A DNA stretch of 64,000 bases from an uncultured Lachnospiraceae bacterium (GCA_910585465.1 CAJUEW010000005.1:8808-72807); one strand, 5' to 3'. Positions 42,045-51,273 are shown, numbered from the stretch's first letter. Notes: a model not told the origin generated them from the sequence alone. Program-made: numbers and translations.

Positions 42045-43385
42045 TTATTCTTCATCATCCAGATCAATAATCTCCAGATCCATATCGTCATCCTTCAGAT
42101 CTTTCCCGTCCGGCTCCCGGAAGTCCACCTCATTCTCTTCCAGATTTCCTACAATGTATTCTCCGGAGCCATTTTTACAGGCCTCGTCCTCCTCCTCATC
42201 CTTCTCATGCTCCGGAAACTCCATCTTCCTCATACGCAGATACAAGAATACAATCACATTGCACAGAGCAATGATAAGGAAGGTCATTATCATAATAATT
42301 GTAAGGCGGCGTCCCATATCCGTATTATACCGTTTCAACTGATGAGCCGCTTCTTCTCTCAGCCCTGTCTCTCTTGTCTCCAGTTCAATAATATAATTCT
42401 GTTCTCCCTGATAGGCCACCTCATCGAATAACTGCAGGGAATCCTTATCATAGTCATAGCTGTACCATGCCTTTTTCCCGTCCTGATTGATTCCGTAGAC
42501 AAGATAGCGGTTGGAATCATCCGGTATTTCATCCACACCGTCAATAATCACATGCTTATAGGCAGGAATCGTATATTTCGGTCCCCAGGGCATATCCACA
42601 TAGGAATACCGGGTAGGTATATAGATCCCTTCCTCCGGCTCGATAAAAATCACCTTATCCGTTCCGCTTTTCATCTTAACGTACGGAATCACATTTCCGG
42701 TATCCGGATTATAGACAAAATTATCACGATAACTTCCATTGTCGCTCCGCAGCTTTACCACATAGAGATCCAGCTTGCTGTGCTTCAGGACACGGCTGTC
42801 AATTCCCTGAATATCCAGATGAGTCACATCAAAGCCAGCCAGATCATCCGGACGGCGCACATAGAACGTGCGCTCATCAATAACGAAGCTGGCGCGTTCC
42901 CCGTCCTCTTCCTCTGATTCTTCGTCCTTTTCATCTGTGTTTTCTGCGGCTTCCCCCTCCTGGGAGGTCCCGCCGCTCAGCACATCGATCTCTTTGCCGT
43001 TGACCGTAATCACACAGGAAGCAACCGACAGGCTTGTATCCTCATCCGTTTTTCCTTTGAACTTTATTGAAAAGGTGGCTGTTGTATCTCCTGGCTTACT
43101 GCTTAACTGAACGCTGCCGTTCCCCCCGTTCCCGGAGAAATTATTTCCTCCGCTGCCGGACATATAGGTCAGAACGTCCTTATCATAGGAGATCGTAATC
43201 GCTGCGGTATCCATATCTTCATCGTTGGTAATCGTATATTCCGCAGACACAATTTCACCTGTCACTGCAGTCAGCTCTGTATTACCCTCCACAGAAGGAG
43301 CTGCCGTTGCCGTCATGCCAAAGCATAAAAGCAGTCCGGCAATCACAACCAGGGACTTTTTCCATAAATATTCTCTATTTTTCAT
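42045..43385 (-). CDS. Membrane-anchored protein with cohesin-like domain
   Basis: A 446-residue surface protein. Signal peptide at residues 1-30; residues about 35-140 resemble a cohesin-type beta-sandwich (AVTGEIVSAEYTITNDED, AAITISYDKDVLTYMSGSG, ATFSIKFKGK); an acidic linker follows (about 145-165); then an extracellular domain of about 180 residues with many Tyr and Asp (FIEPEEGIYIPTRYSYVDM); one membrane helix near 365-385 and a very acidic cytoplasmic tail. ATG 43385 follows GAGAGA; ATG 43391 is the alternative. No dockerin, sortase motif or enzymatic domain is seen. Function is unknown; a scaffold or sensor role would be speculation. Confidence 0.75.
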   Translation of the reverse strand: MKNREYLWKKSLVVIAGLLLCFGMTATAAPSVEGNTELTAVTGEIVSAEYTITNDEDMDTAAITISYDKDVLTYMSGSGGNNFSGNGGNGSVQLSSKPGDTTATFSIKFKGKTDEDTSLSVASCVITVNGKEIDVLSGGTSQEGEAAENTDEKDEESEEEDGERASFVIDERTFYVRRPDDLAGFDVTHLDIQGIDSRVLKHSKLDLYVVKLRSDNGSYRDNFVYNPDTGNVIPYVKMKSGTDKVIFIEPEEGIYIPTRYSYVDMPWGPKYTIPAYKHVIIDGVDEIPDDSNRYLVYGINQDGKKAWYSYDYDKDSLQLFDEVAYQGEQNYIIELETRETGLREEAAHQLKRYNTDMGRRLTIIMIMTFLIIALCNVIVFLYLRMRKMEFPEHEKDEEEDEACKNGSGEYIVGNLEENEVDFREPDGKDLKDDDMDLEIIDLDDEE

Positions 43386-43497
43386 AAACATTCTCTCTTC
43401 TTAGATTTTTATTGGATTAGTATAACATATATCCTCTCCAAGAGAAAGTCAATTTATTTCTTACGTTTTCTGATTTTTTATCATGAAGGCCAAAAAT

Positions 43498-44772
43498 TCA
43501 CGAAACCTCATCAATGGCCTTTCCGATATCATTTCTGTAGTACTTGTTGTCAAAATCCACCCATTTCACCGCCTCATACGCATTGGCGCGGGCTTCCTTC
43601 AGATCCCTGCCGGTAGCTGTGACACCAAGAACACGTCCCCCGTTGGTAACAATTTTATTCTCCCCGAACCTGCTCCCTGCATGAAATACATAGTAACCCT
43701 CTCTGTCCTTAAAGCTCTCAAGCCCGCGGATCTCAAATCCCTTCTCATATTGAACCGGATAGCCGTCCGATGCCAGCACGACGCAGACCGCCGCATTATC
43801 CTCAAATTCCAGTTCAATCTGATCCAATGTTCCATCCACACAGGCCTCAAATACTTCCAGAATATCGTTTTTCATACGGGGCAGCACCACCTGGGTCTCC
43901 GGGTCGCCAAAACGGGCATTATATTCCAGAACTCTGGGCCCTTTTTCCGTCAGCATCAGACCGAAGAAAATAATGCCCTTGAACTCTCTTCCCTCTGCCG
44001 CCATGGCATCCACCGTTTTCTGGTAGATATGTTCTTTACAAAAAGCATCCACCTCTTCCGTGTAAAACGGACTTGGGGAGAATGTTCCCATCCCTCCTGT
44101 ATTCAGTCCCTGATCCCCGTCCAGGGCGCGCTTGTGATCCTGCGCGGAGGTCATGATTTTGATTGTTTTACCGTCCACAAAGCTTAAAACGGATACCTCC
44201 CGTCCGGTCATAAATTCTTCAATAACCATCTGGTTTCCGGCGTTTCCGAATTTTTTGTCCATCATAATAGATTTCACACCCTCCCGGGCCTCTTCCAGCG
44301 TGTTACAGATTAAAACACCCTTTCCAAGCGCAAGTCCGTCCGCCTTCAGAACAATCGGCATAGAAGCAGTTTCCAGATAGGCCAGAGCCTTCTCCGGATC
44401 GTCAAAATTCTCATATGCCGCAGTGGGGATATTATACTTTTTCATCAGATCCTTGGAAAAAGCCTTGGAGCCTTCCAGAATCGCCGCATTTTTCCTCGGC
44501 CCGAAAACTCTTAATCCCTCTGCCTCAAAGACATCCACCACACCGCCTACCAGCGGATCATCCATGCCGATAATGGTTAAGTCAATCTCTTTTTCCTTCG
44601 CAAATCTGGACAGCTTTTCAAATTCCATGGCTCCAATGTCCACACACTCCGCATATTCCGCAATCCCGGCATTGCCCGGCGCACAATAAATTTTTTCCGC
44701 CTTCCGGCTCTGCGCCACCTTCCAGGCAATCGCATGCTCTCTGCCGCCGCTTCCTACAATCAATATTTTCAT
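43498..44772 (-). CDS. purD: Phosphoribosylamine-glycine ligase
   Basis: A 424-residue ATP-grasp enzyme making GAR, step 2 of purine synthesis. N-terminal ILIVGSGGREHAIAWK, ATP-grasp region VLKADGLALGKGVLI, and metal-binding EYNARFGDPETQVVLP. The ATG overlaps the purN stop by 4 nt (ATGA). Last gene of purE-purM-purN-purD. Confidence 0.96.
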   Translation of the reverse strand: MKILIVGSGGREHAIAWKVAQSRKAEKIYCAPGNAGIAEYAECVDIGAMEFEKLSRFAKEKEIDLTIIGMDDPLVGGVVDVFEAEGLRVFGPRKNAAILEGSKAFSKDLMKKYNIPTAAYENFDDPEKALAYLETASMPIVLKADGLALGKGVLICNTLEEAREGVKSIMMDKKFGNAGNQMVIEEFMTGREVSVLSFVDGKTIKIMTSAQDHKRALDGDQGLNTGGMGTFSPSPFYTEEVDAFCKEHIYQKTVDAMAAEGREFKGIIFFGLMLTEKGPRVLEYNARFGDPETQVVLPRMKNDILEVFEACVDGTLDQIELEFEDNAAVCVVLASDGYPVQYEKGFEIRGLESFKDREGYYVFHAGSRFGENKIVTNGGRVLGVTATGRDLKEARANAYEAVKWVDFDNKYYRNDIGKAIDEVS

Positions 44773-45392
44773 AAGAACCTCACTTTTCCGTCTGCAACTT
44801 CAATTTTATCATTGGCAATCAGGTCAATGGCTTCTGGCATAATTACCCACTCCGCTTCTTCCATAACCCTCCGCTGGAGCGTTTCCGGCGTATCATCCTG
44901 CTGCACGCGCACAGCCTTCTGGAGGATAATGGGTCCTGTATCCGTCCCTTTATCTACAAAATGTACAGTAGCCCCGGTCACCTTCACTCCTCTGTCCAGC
45001 ACTCCTTCATGCACCTTCAGCCCATAATAGTCCTTCCCGCAAAAGGCAGGAATTAAGGAAGGGTGAATATTGATCATCCGGTTTTCAAACCGATCCACAA
45101 TTTTCCTGGGGATCACGACCAGACAGCCTGCCAGCACCACCAGCTCCGCCCCGGATTCCTCCAGCGCAGACAACAGGGCATCGTTAAATTCCTCTCTGCT
45201 TCTGTAATCCTTCGGGCTTATGCATTTTGCGGGAATTCCTGCATTTTCAGCACGCTTCAGTGCATATGCATTTTTATTATTGCTGATAACCATTTCAATT
45301 CGCGCGTTGGTAATCCGCCCCTCTGCAATAGAATCGATAATCGCCTGCAGGTTCGTACCTCCGCCTGATACCAGAACTGCTAATTTTAACAT
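44769..45392 (-). CDS. purN: Phosphoribosylglycinamide formyltransferase (folate-dependent)
   Basis: A 207-residue enzyme using 10-formyl-THF to make FGAR, step 3. Signature LAVLVSGGGTNLQAIID, catalytic Asn/His/Asp set in MINIHPSLIPAFCGKDYYG and VHFVDKGTDTGPI. It overlaps purM by 7 nt and purD by 4 nt. Confidence 0.95.
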   Translation of the reverse strand: MLKLAVLVSGGGTNLQAIIDSIAEGRITNARIEMVISNNKNAYALKRAENAGIPAKCISPKDYRSREEFNDALLSALEESGAELVVLAGCLVVIPRKIVDRFENRMINIHPSLIPAFCGKDYYGLKVHEGVLDRGVKVTGATVHFVDKGTDTGPIILQKAVRVQQDDTPETLQRRVMEEAEWVIMPEAIDLIANDKIEVADGKVRFL

Positions 45393-46411
45393 AAGGTCAC
45401 GCCTTTTTCTCCGGCCTCTACAGAGCCGACCACATACGGAGTCTCTCCCGCCGTTTTAATGGCTTCCATGGTCTTATCCGTATCCGCGGGATCCACAGCC
45501 AGCACCATACCAAGCCCCATATTATAAGTGTTGTACATCATCTCCTCCGCAATGCCGCCTTCTTCCTGCAGCATCCGGAAAATTGGAAGCACCGGATAGC
45601 TGTCCTTTTTTATCACCGCGCGCACGCCGTCCGGAAGCATTCTCGGAATATTCTCATAGAAACCACCTCCGGTAATATGGCTGCAGCCTTTGATGACAAC
45701 GCCTGCAGTTTTCACACTCTTCAATGCCTTCACGTAAATCCTCGTCGGAACCATCAGCGCTTCCCCAAGCGTACAGCCCAGATTGTCATAATATGTATTC
45801 AGGGCCTCCACATTCATGCGGAACACCTTACGCACCAGGGAAAAACCATTACTGTGCACACCGGAGGAAGCGATGCCAATCAAGGTGTCGCCTGCTTTGA
45901 TATTCTCCCCTGTGATCAAATCCTTCCGTTCCGCCACACCTACAGCAAAGCCTGCCAGATCATATTCATCCTCCGGCATCAGTCCCGGATGTTCTGCCGT
46001 CTCGCCGCCGATCAGCGCCGCGCCTGCCTGCCTGCAGCCCTCTGCCACTCCTCCCACAATCGTAGCAATCTTCTCCGGATAGTTTCTGCCGCACGCAATA
46101 TAATCCAGAAAGAAAAGCGGTTCGCCGCCTGCGCACGCCACATCGTTAATGCACATAGCCACACAGTCAATACCTACCGTATCATGCTTATCCAGCAGAA
46201 AGGCAAGTTTAATCTTTGTCCCCACTCCGTCGGTGCCGGACAGAAGTACCGGATCCTCCATATTTTTAAATGCGCTCATAGAAAAAGCTCCCGAAAAGCC
46301 TCCAAGCCCTCCAAGTACTTCCGGTCTCATAGTTCCTTTTACATGCTCTTTCATCAGTTCCACTGAGCGATAGCCAGCTTCAATATCCACACCTGCGTTC
46401 TTATAATCCAT
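45386..46411 (-). CDS. purM: Phosphoribosylformylglycinamidine cyclo-ligase (AIR synthetase)
   Basis: A 341-residue AIRS enzyme, step 5. GLGGFSGAF, SGTDGVGTKIKLAF, CVAMCINDVACAGGEPLFFLDY and GGETAEHPG are the family motifs. ATG 46411 has GGAGGAA upstream; an earlier ATG adds 8 residues without support. It lies 40 nt after purE. Confidence 0.96.
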   Translation of the reverse strand: MDYKNAGVDIEAGYRSVELMKEHVKGTMRPEVLGGLGGFSGAFSMSAFKNMEDPVLLSGTDGVGTKIKLAFLLDKHDTVGIDCVAMCINDVACAGGEPLFFLDYIACGRNYPEKIATIVGGVAEGCRQAGAALIGGETAEHPGLMPEDEYDLAGFAVGVAERKDLITGENIKAGDTLIGIASSGVHSNGFSLVRKVFRMNVEALNTYYDNLGCTLGEALMVPTRIYVKALKSVKTAGVVIKGCSHITGGGFYENIPRMLPDGVRAVIKKDSYPVLPIFRMLQEEGGIAEEMMYNTYNMGLGMVLAVDPADTDKTMEAIKTAGETPYVVGSVEAGEKGVTLC

Positions 46412-46451
46412 AGCCTGCTTCCTCCTTATATACAAACTCTGCTGTCTGCAT

Positions 46452-46967
46452 TTATTTCATCTGAGCCTGATATGCCTGATATCCCATCTCATTCAGCTTC
46501 TTTGCCTTGTATTCCACTTCCTCTTTCATCTCCACGGAATATGCTTTTAAACGCTCAAGAAACTCCGGATCAGAGGTGGCCAGAATCTTTGCCGCCAGAA
46601 TACCCGCATTAGCGCCTCCGTTAATTGCTACCGTTGCCACCGGAATGCCGGTAGGCATCTGTACGATGGAATACAGCGAATCCACTCCTCCCAGGTCAGA
46701 GGTTTTCATAGGAATGCCAATCACCGGCATGGGGAAAATTGCCGCGCACATGCCCGGAAGATGTGCCGCTTTCCCTGCTCCCGCAATAATCACCTTGAAT
46801 CCCCTGGCTTCCGCACTCTTCGCATATTCGTAAAAAATATCCGGCTCCCTGTGTGCCGAAATAATGGTTATCTCAAAATCTACTCCAAGCTTTGTCAATA
46901 CATCCGCCGCTTTGCTCATAACAGGCATATCTGAATCACTGCCCATGACAATTCCCACTTTTGCCAT
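46452..46967 (-). CDS. purE: N5-carboxyaminoimidazole ribonucleotide mutase
   Basis: A 171-residue PurE: VGIVMGSDSDMPVM at the N-terminus, ISAHREPDIFYEYA with the catalytic His, IAGAGKAAHLPGM, and VATVAINGGANAGILAAKIL. First gene of purEMND. The 126-nt upstream spacer is AT-rich with a TATAAT-like hexamer but no confident promoter and no purine riboswitch. purC, purF, purL and purH are not in the window. Confidence 0.95.
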   Translation of the reverse strand: MAKVGIVMGSDSDMPVMSKAADVLTKLGVDFEITIISAHREPDIFYEYAKSAEARGFKVIIAGAGKAAHLPGMCAAIFPMPVIGIPMKTSDLGGVDSLYSIVQMPTGIPVATVAINGGANAGILAAKILATSDPEFLERLKAYSVEMKEEVEYKAKKLNEMGYQAYQAQMK

Positions 46968-47093
46968 CCTGAATCTCCTCTTTTCCGTAAAATAAAGTTC
47001 ATCATTATAAACTTATATAAATATTGCTTATAAATATAAGGCTACCGCCCATATTTACTTAATAAATCATCTTACAGGGACTTGTGTTCCTTG

Positions 47094-49145
47094 TCAAGAC
47101 TCATCAAAGGGCTTATTTAGTTCCTCTGTCCCGGGAAGCACAAACCTTCCGTCCCGGATAATTAATGTCTCGCTGCCGTCTCCATGGACGACCGCAATCT
47201 CCTTCAGCTCATCATAGGGAATGGTAATATCCGTATGGCAATTAAAGTATGCTTTCCTGATATCCTCCTTCCGAAGCGCGGAGCATTCGTTTTCCTTTGC
47301 AATCATCCGTTTGCCGTCCGGATTACAGGTTACCACATCCTCCTCCCAGGAAAAGCAGGTATCACCGACTGCAAAATGCGGTCCCATCTTCTCTGCAATT
47401 AAAATCGGCAGTCTGGCCCCAATCTGGTATTTCCGGGCAGCCATATAAGCGGTTGTATTGGTTCCCAAAGCAAATTCTCCCATCGGAAGCGTTTCGTGAT
47501 GCATCAGTACATTTTCACGGATATAACGGCGGTTATCCTCCTCTGAGCCGTAATTGCAGCAGGTATAGTCCGTAACCATACCGTCCCGGAATATCAGGGA
47601 CAGATCTTTATAAAACAGTCCATTCAAATAGACTCCTGTCACATGCAGCACCCCGTTGGTTCCCTTTAGCCTGGGAGAAGTAAACACCTCTCCCACGGGA
47701 ATATTTACATCCGCCACGCAGTTCTCAAATACAGTCTCCTGTCCGGGATTCTGAATAGGCGCAAGAGCCACCCTAAGGTCTGTCCTGTTCCGCCCGCTCC
47801 CCAGTATGTGAACCTGGGTTCCCGTATCCAGCGTATCGATCAGCCTCTGCTGAATCTCCTGCCAGGTTCGGTAATCCAATGTATTAATCTTCACAGTCTC
47901 GGCAAAGATTTCTTCAAAATGCTCTCCGATATCCGGTACCGGAAATGCGATAATCGTAAAGCTGCGTTCCTCTCCTTTTATATACTCATTGGTAATTTGT
48001 CCCGCCCGGCTGTTCAGAAGCACCTGATTGGCCTGCTGCTTCTTATTCAGCTTCAATGCCTCCGGCTTTACCTGGGGTTCAAAGGGAGCTTCTCCGAAGA
48101 TTTCCATTACCGCCGGACCGCCGTGCACCTTTGCCAGATCCTTACAGGCCTCGTAGGCAGTCCTCAGTACCCCAAGCTTTCTTTCCACAAACGCCTTATC
48201 CATAAAAAGCGCCGAATCGCCTTTATGATCATAGTCGTACTGTCTATTCGGAGAAGTACTGTAATACCCTATCTTATTCGCTTCCCGCATATTGACCCGG
48301 CTGACTGCCGCACGGTAAATAATACTCTGAAGGCCCATGGCTTCAAAGTTCTTCACTGCCTGACGGATGATCCGTTCAAACCCCAGACAGTAGCGGATAT
48401 TCACGGTTTTCTTCTTGTAAAGAGGCTTTTGATTCACCTGGAACCCAATCCGGTACCCTTCCGTAAATACGGAGGCAATTCTTTCAATCTCCTCCTGTGC
48501 AAGCTGATTCAGATAAGCGCTGGTACGAAGCTCTGTATCCGTAATATACTCTCCGAATTGGTACAGATACCGGGGATCAGTCAGATCCGCCTGCATAATA
48601 ATATCCCTTGCAAAGGACAGAGAAGGGTCTACCTGCTCGCGCACTCTCCTGGTCACTGTCACATCACTGTAATCGCTGACAAACCAATACACATCATTGG
48701 AAAGCTGAGCCTTTGACGGAGACGTCTCATCCATGAACTCATTGTAAATTTGGAGAAACAGCTCCATACAGATCAGCATTTCCTCCGGACGATTCTCATA
48801 GGCATATACGATCATTCCCCGAAGCTCCGTGTAGACGAAAGAAAGAATCTGTCCGTATTCCTCCGATAGCTCAGCCACCGCATAAGCCGGGTTAGCATAG
48901 CTATGCCCGTATGCTTCCCCTGAAATATCCTCATACAATTTTGCATTCCATACCTGGAGCTCTGTAAGAGAAAGCCTTTTTAACGCCCCGCTCTTCACCT
49001 TGTCCCAAAGCTCCGTCATTAACATCAGAAATTCTGCGGTTTTCTTAAAATAGCTACCTGCCGCGCCTTTGACTTCCGGACCTTCAGAGATCTCTTTGAT
49101 TCTTTCCCCGGCAAGCTGCCAGCGTTCCCTCCATATTTCTTCCAT
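47094..49145 (-). CDS. M29 family aminopeptidase with large N-terminal extension
   Basis: A 683-residue protein. The C-terminal 400 residues match peptidase family M29 (AmpS, aminopeptidase T): metal-ligand motifs are NIPVGEVFTSPRLKGT (Glu about 484), MGEFALGTN (Glu about 553), KMGPHFAVGD (His about 588) and NCHTDITI (His and Asp about 635). M29 enzymes are usually near 410 residues, so about 270 N-terminal, mostly helical residues are extra; they match no domain I recognise. A site (AAAGGA) directly precedes the ATG. Cytosolic; probably trims peptides. It follows a small membrane gene by 4 nt. Confidence 0.85.
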   Translation of the reverse strand: MEEIWRERWQLAGERIKEISEGPEVKGAAGSYFKKTAEFLMLMTELWDKVKSGALKRLSLTELQVWNAKLYEDISGEAYGHSYANPAYAVAELSEEYGQILSFVYTELRGMIVYAYENRPEEMLICMELFLQIYNEFMDETSPSKAQLSNDVYWFVSDYSDVTVTRRVREQVDPSLSFARDIIMQADLTDPRYLYQFGEYITDTELRTSAYLNQLAQEEIERIASVFTEGYRIGFQVNQKPLYKKKTVNIRYCLGFERIIRQAVKNFEAMGLQSIIYRAAVSRVNMREANKIGYYSTSPNRQYDYDHKGDSALFMDKAFVERKLGVLRTAYEACKDLAKVHGGPAVMEIFGEAPFEPQVKPEALKLNKKQQANQVLLNSRAGQITNEYIKGEERSFTIIAFPVPDIGEHFEEIFAETVKINTLDYRTWQEIQQRLIDTLDTGTQVHILGSGRNRTDLRVALAPIQNPGQETVFENCVADVNIPVGEVFTSPRLKGTNGVLHVTGVYLNGLFYKDLSLIFRDGMVTDYTCCNYGSEEDNRRYIRENVLMHHETLPMGEFALGTNTTAYMAARKYQIGARLPILIAEKMGPHFAVGDTCFSWEEDVVTCNPDGKRMIAKENECSALRKEDIRKAYFNCHTDITIPYDELKEIAVVHGDGSETLIIRDGRFVLPGTEELNKPFDES

Positions 49146-49149
49146 TCCT

Positions 49150-49461
49150 TTACCATCCTAATATATAAATCAGCACATAGGCTGCCAGAACCATTCCGTT
49201 AATCAGAAACCCAATCCAGGGCAGCAGATGATACACATCCTCCTCCATAGTCCCCCGGATACTGTAATACAATCCCGCGGCAGATAAAAGCATCGCCGCA
49301 AATCCTGGTATTGCCACAAATCTTTCTGCCTGTCCGCTCTGCATATAAGCGACTGCAACCATACCTGCAATCATGATCACGGACAACACTCCCAGCAGAA
49401 CGGAAGCAATTCCCCGCCGGGACTGATTTCTGACCGTAAATTTATATCTTCCTTTTTTCAA
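49150..49461 (-). CDS. Small three-helix membrane protein (TTG start)
   Basis: A 103-residue protein with three membrane segments (about 17-38, 48-67, 78-101) after a basic N-terminus (KKGRYKFTVRNQSRRG). It begins at TTG 49461, with AAGGAGA 7 nt upstream, overlapping the VanZ gene by 20 nt. The layout resembles small Lachnospiraceae proteins of the DUF6142 kind, but I am unsure of the family. Function unknown. Confidence 0.7.
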   Translation of the reverse strand: MKKGRYKFTVRNQSRRGIASVLLGVLSVIMIAGMVAVAYMQSGQAERFVAIPGFAAMLLSAAGLYYSIRGTMEEDVYHLLPWIGFLINGMVLAAYVLIYILGW

Positions 49462-49915
49462 TATTTATCTCCTTCAAAAGAACCGCCGCCCGATACAGAC
49501 CATATCCAATGCAGCCCCCCAGAGTATTTAAAATCATGTCATCCACATCACAGCTCCCCACCCGCAAAATCAACTGGGAAATCTCAATAAAAAGCGTCAG
49601 ATCAAAGCTCAGCAGAAAAACTTTAAAGAATCCCATCTTTTTCTCACGTATAACCGGAAGCAATGCCCCAAACGGCACAAACCCGATAATATTTCCTGCC
49701 AGGTTCCAAATGACGCGCCACCGTCCAATCTGGCCATGATATTTTAAATAACGGCATATCTCACGAAACGGAACCAGATTATAGCGGTAATCTCCTCCCA
49801 GCAGAGAACGGCCCCATTCCTCCGCAAAAAACATCAGATAGATCAAAAGCAGAAGATAGAGACCAAAGAAAAAACGACCCGCAAGCCTAATGAACTCATC
49901 TGTCCCTTTTTTCAC
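49442..49915 (-). CDS. VanZ-like membrane protein (GTG start)
   Basis: A 157-residue VanZ family protein with four to five membrane helices and the motif YRYNLVPFREI, NLAGNIIGFVPFGALLP and the polar helix with SCDVDDMILNTLGG. GTG 49915 has AAGGAG 6 nt upstream. VanZ proteins are linked to glycopeptide (teicoplanin) tolerance in some strains, but most homologues have unknown roles and there is no van cluster here. Confidence 0.88.
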   Translation of the reverse strand: MKKGTDEFIRLAGRFFFGLYLLLLIYLMFFAEEWGRSLLGGDYRYNLVPFREICRYLKYHGQIGRWRVIWNLAGNIIGFVPFGALLPVIREKKMGFFKVFLLSFDLTLFIEISQLILRVGSCDVDDMILNTLGGCIGYGLYRAAVLLKEINIEKRKI

Positions 49916-49975
49916 ATAAAACTCCTTCTATTTGCATAATAAGCAAAGAGAGAGGCCCCATATGCCCCTCTTTTC

Positions 49976-50131
49976 TCAGAACATTAAATCAGATTTTCCT
50001 TTCAGAAGCCGGGCACCGTTAATAATTATCAGGATTCCGGTTACAATACCAGTCACAAGAATGATAATTCCAAGCGCCAAATCTCCGGCCCCCACATTTG
50101 CCATGGTCTTATAGGTCTTTTCATTGTTCAT
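49976..50131 (-). CDS. 51-residue single-helix membrane protein
   Basis: A short open frame between vanZ-like and pyrE: ATG 50131, stop TGA at 49976-49978, 51 residues. GAGGAG lies 9 nt before the ATG. It starts MNNEKTYKTMANVGAG, then one clear membrane helix (GIIILVTGIVTGILIII), and ends NGARLLKGKSDLMF. Codon use and the good start site support a real gene. It probably inserts in the membrane with a short basic tail inside. Function unknown. Confidence 0.7.
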   Translation of the reverse strand: MNNEKTYKTMANVGAGDLALGIIILVTGIVTGILIIINGARLLKGKSDLMF

Positions 50132-50242
50132 ATGAATATTCTCCTCTTAAACTGTTATGCCCTCGGAAGGGCTGCCTGCTGCCATCAGGGCTATTATTCT
50201 CCTGCTGCAGGCGTTGTCCCCTGTCATAAAAGCGCCGCTTGC

Positions 50243-50914
50243 TTAAACGCCATACTTTTCATAGTATGCGTCAATAGCCGATTTTAATGCATCATCAATG
50301 ATGACTTTACCTTTGTATGGACGGTTATAGAGCCGCTCCACCACCTCTGCCATCGTCACAATGGCCGTAGTTTCAAGACCGTAGATATCATGAATCTCCT
50401 GAAGAGCACTTTTTTCTCCCTGTCCGCGTTCCATACGATCCACGGATACAACCAGTCCTGCCGGAACCACATTTCCCTGGGCCTTAATAATCGGAAGGGT
50501 CTCCTGGATAGAGGTTCCCGCCGTTGTTACGTCCTCAATAATGACAACCCGATCTCCGTCCTGTATCGGACTCCCCAGCAAAATGCCCTTGTCCCCATGA
50601 TCCTTAATCTCCTTACGGTTGGAACAGTAACGGATATCCTTTCCGTAATGCTCGCTGATGGCAATCGTAGCCGCCACAGTCAATGGAATCCCTTTATAAG
50701 CCGGTCCGAAAAGCACATCAAAATCCAGACCAAACTTATTATAAATTGCCCTTGCATAATATTCGCCCAGCTTACGAAGCTGTGTGCCTGTACGGTAGAA
50801 TCCGGTATTCACAAAAAAGGGCGTCTTTCTTCCGCTTTTTGTCACGAAGTCTCCGAATTTTAAAACCTCGCAGTCAATCATAAATTCAATAAATTCCTGT
50901 TTATACTGTTCCAT
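50243..50914 (-). CDS. pyrE: Orotate phosphoribosyltransferase
   Basis: A 223-residue enzyme making OMP from orotate and PRPP. The PRPP loop is VVIIEDVTTAGTS and KEIKDHGDKG matches the flexible catalytic loop with Lys. It starts MEQYKQEFIEFMIDCEVLKFGDF-type family sequence. It is separated from pyrFKD by a terminator and about 360 nt, so it has its own promoter. Confidence 0.95.
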   Translation of the reverse strand: MEQYKQEFIEFMIDCEVLKFGDFVTKSGRKTPFFVNTGFYRTGTQLRKLGEYYARAIYNKFGLDFDVLFGPAYKGIPLTVAATIAISEHYGKDIRYCSNRKEIKDHGDKGILLGSPIQDGDRVVIIEDVTTAGTSIQETLPIIKAQGNVVPAGLVVSVDRMERGQGEKSALQEIHDIYGLETTAIVTMAEVVERLYNRPYKGKVIIDDALKSAIDAYYEKYGV

Positions 50915-51062
50915 TTATCTTAAACCTCCAAATATTTTTCATATTGCCGGCTCCGGGCAATTCTGCTGTAGAATTTTTTTAATCTTACCATATATAACCG
51001 ATATTTTCAACGCAGGAATTCAAAGCGGTTTTATCCCTATTACTGTCTGGCACGATCAGAAA

Positions 51063-51089
51063 GGGACCGCTGCAGACTGCAGCGGCCCC
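51063..51089 (-). terminator. Terminator of the pyrFKD operon
   Basis: GGGACCGCTGCA (51063-51074) pairs with TGCAGCGGCCCC (51078-51089) with one mismatch around a 3-nt loop; on the minus strand TTTCTG follows. A strong GC-rich stem. Confidence 0.75.
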
Positions 51090-51113
51090 CGAACATGGAG
51101 TATTCCTGCTTCA

Positions 51114-51248
51114 TTATTTTGCCGTATATACAATACTTTGAGTCTCGGAGCCTTTTTTCATAACAATAACCAGGCGTTCTCCCTTTTTCACACTGATATT
51201 AGATTTGTTTTCAGAGGCAAAGTTTTTTCTTTCCTGTTTTGAAGTACT
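51114..51248 (-). pseudogene. Start-less open frame, possible remnant of a small protein
   Basis: Forty-four codons stay open between TGA and TAA without an ATG, GTG or TTG in a good position. The end reads protein-like: NISVKKGERLVIVMKKGSE followed by TQSIVYTAK. A six-A run near the 5' end and an ATG in a neighbouring frame (MKNEVLQ, 51250 region) suggest a frameshifted small gene downstream of pyrD. It may also be chance. Confidence 0.3.
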
Positions 51249-51273
51249 TCATTCTTCATTCCCCAATTTCTTT

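Larger units (their letters stand above)
50915..51273 (-). other. 359-nt spacer between pyrE and pyrD
   Basis: Going leftward from pyrD it holds an open-frame remnant without a start (51114-51248), then the operon terminator (51063-51089), then about 150 nt with no recognised gene that must contain the pyrE promoter; T-rich stretches there gave no clear hexamer pair. No PyrR-type antiterminator was seen. Confidence 0.5.

Noticed and set aside
46968..47093. Purine riboswitch upstream of purE
   Set aside because: The 126-nt spacer is AT-rich but lacks the three-helix pattern and the conserved junction sequence of purine aptamers.
49442..49915. Glycopeptide resistance locus
   Set aside because: Only a VanZ-family protein is present; no vanA-type ligase, vanH, vanX or two-component system is nearby.
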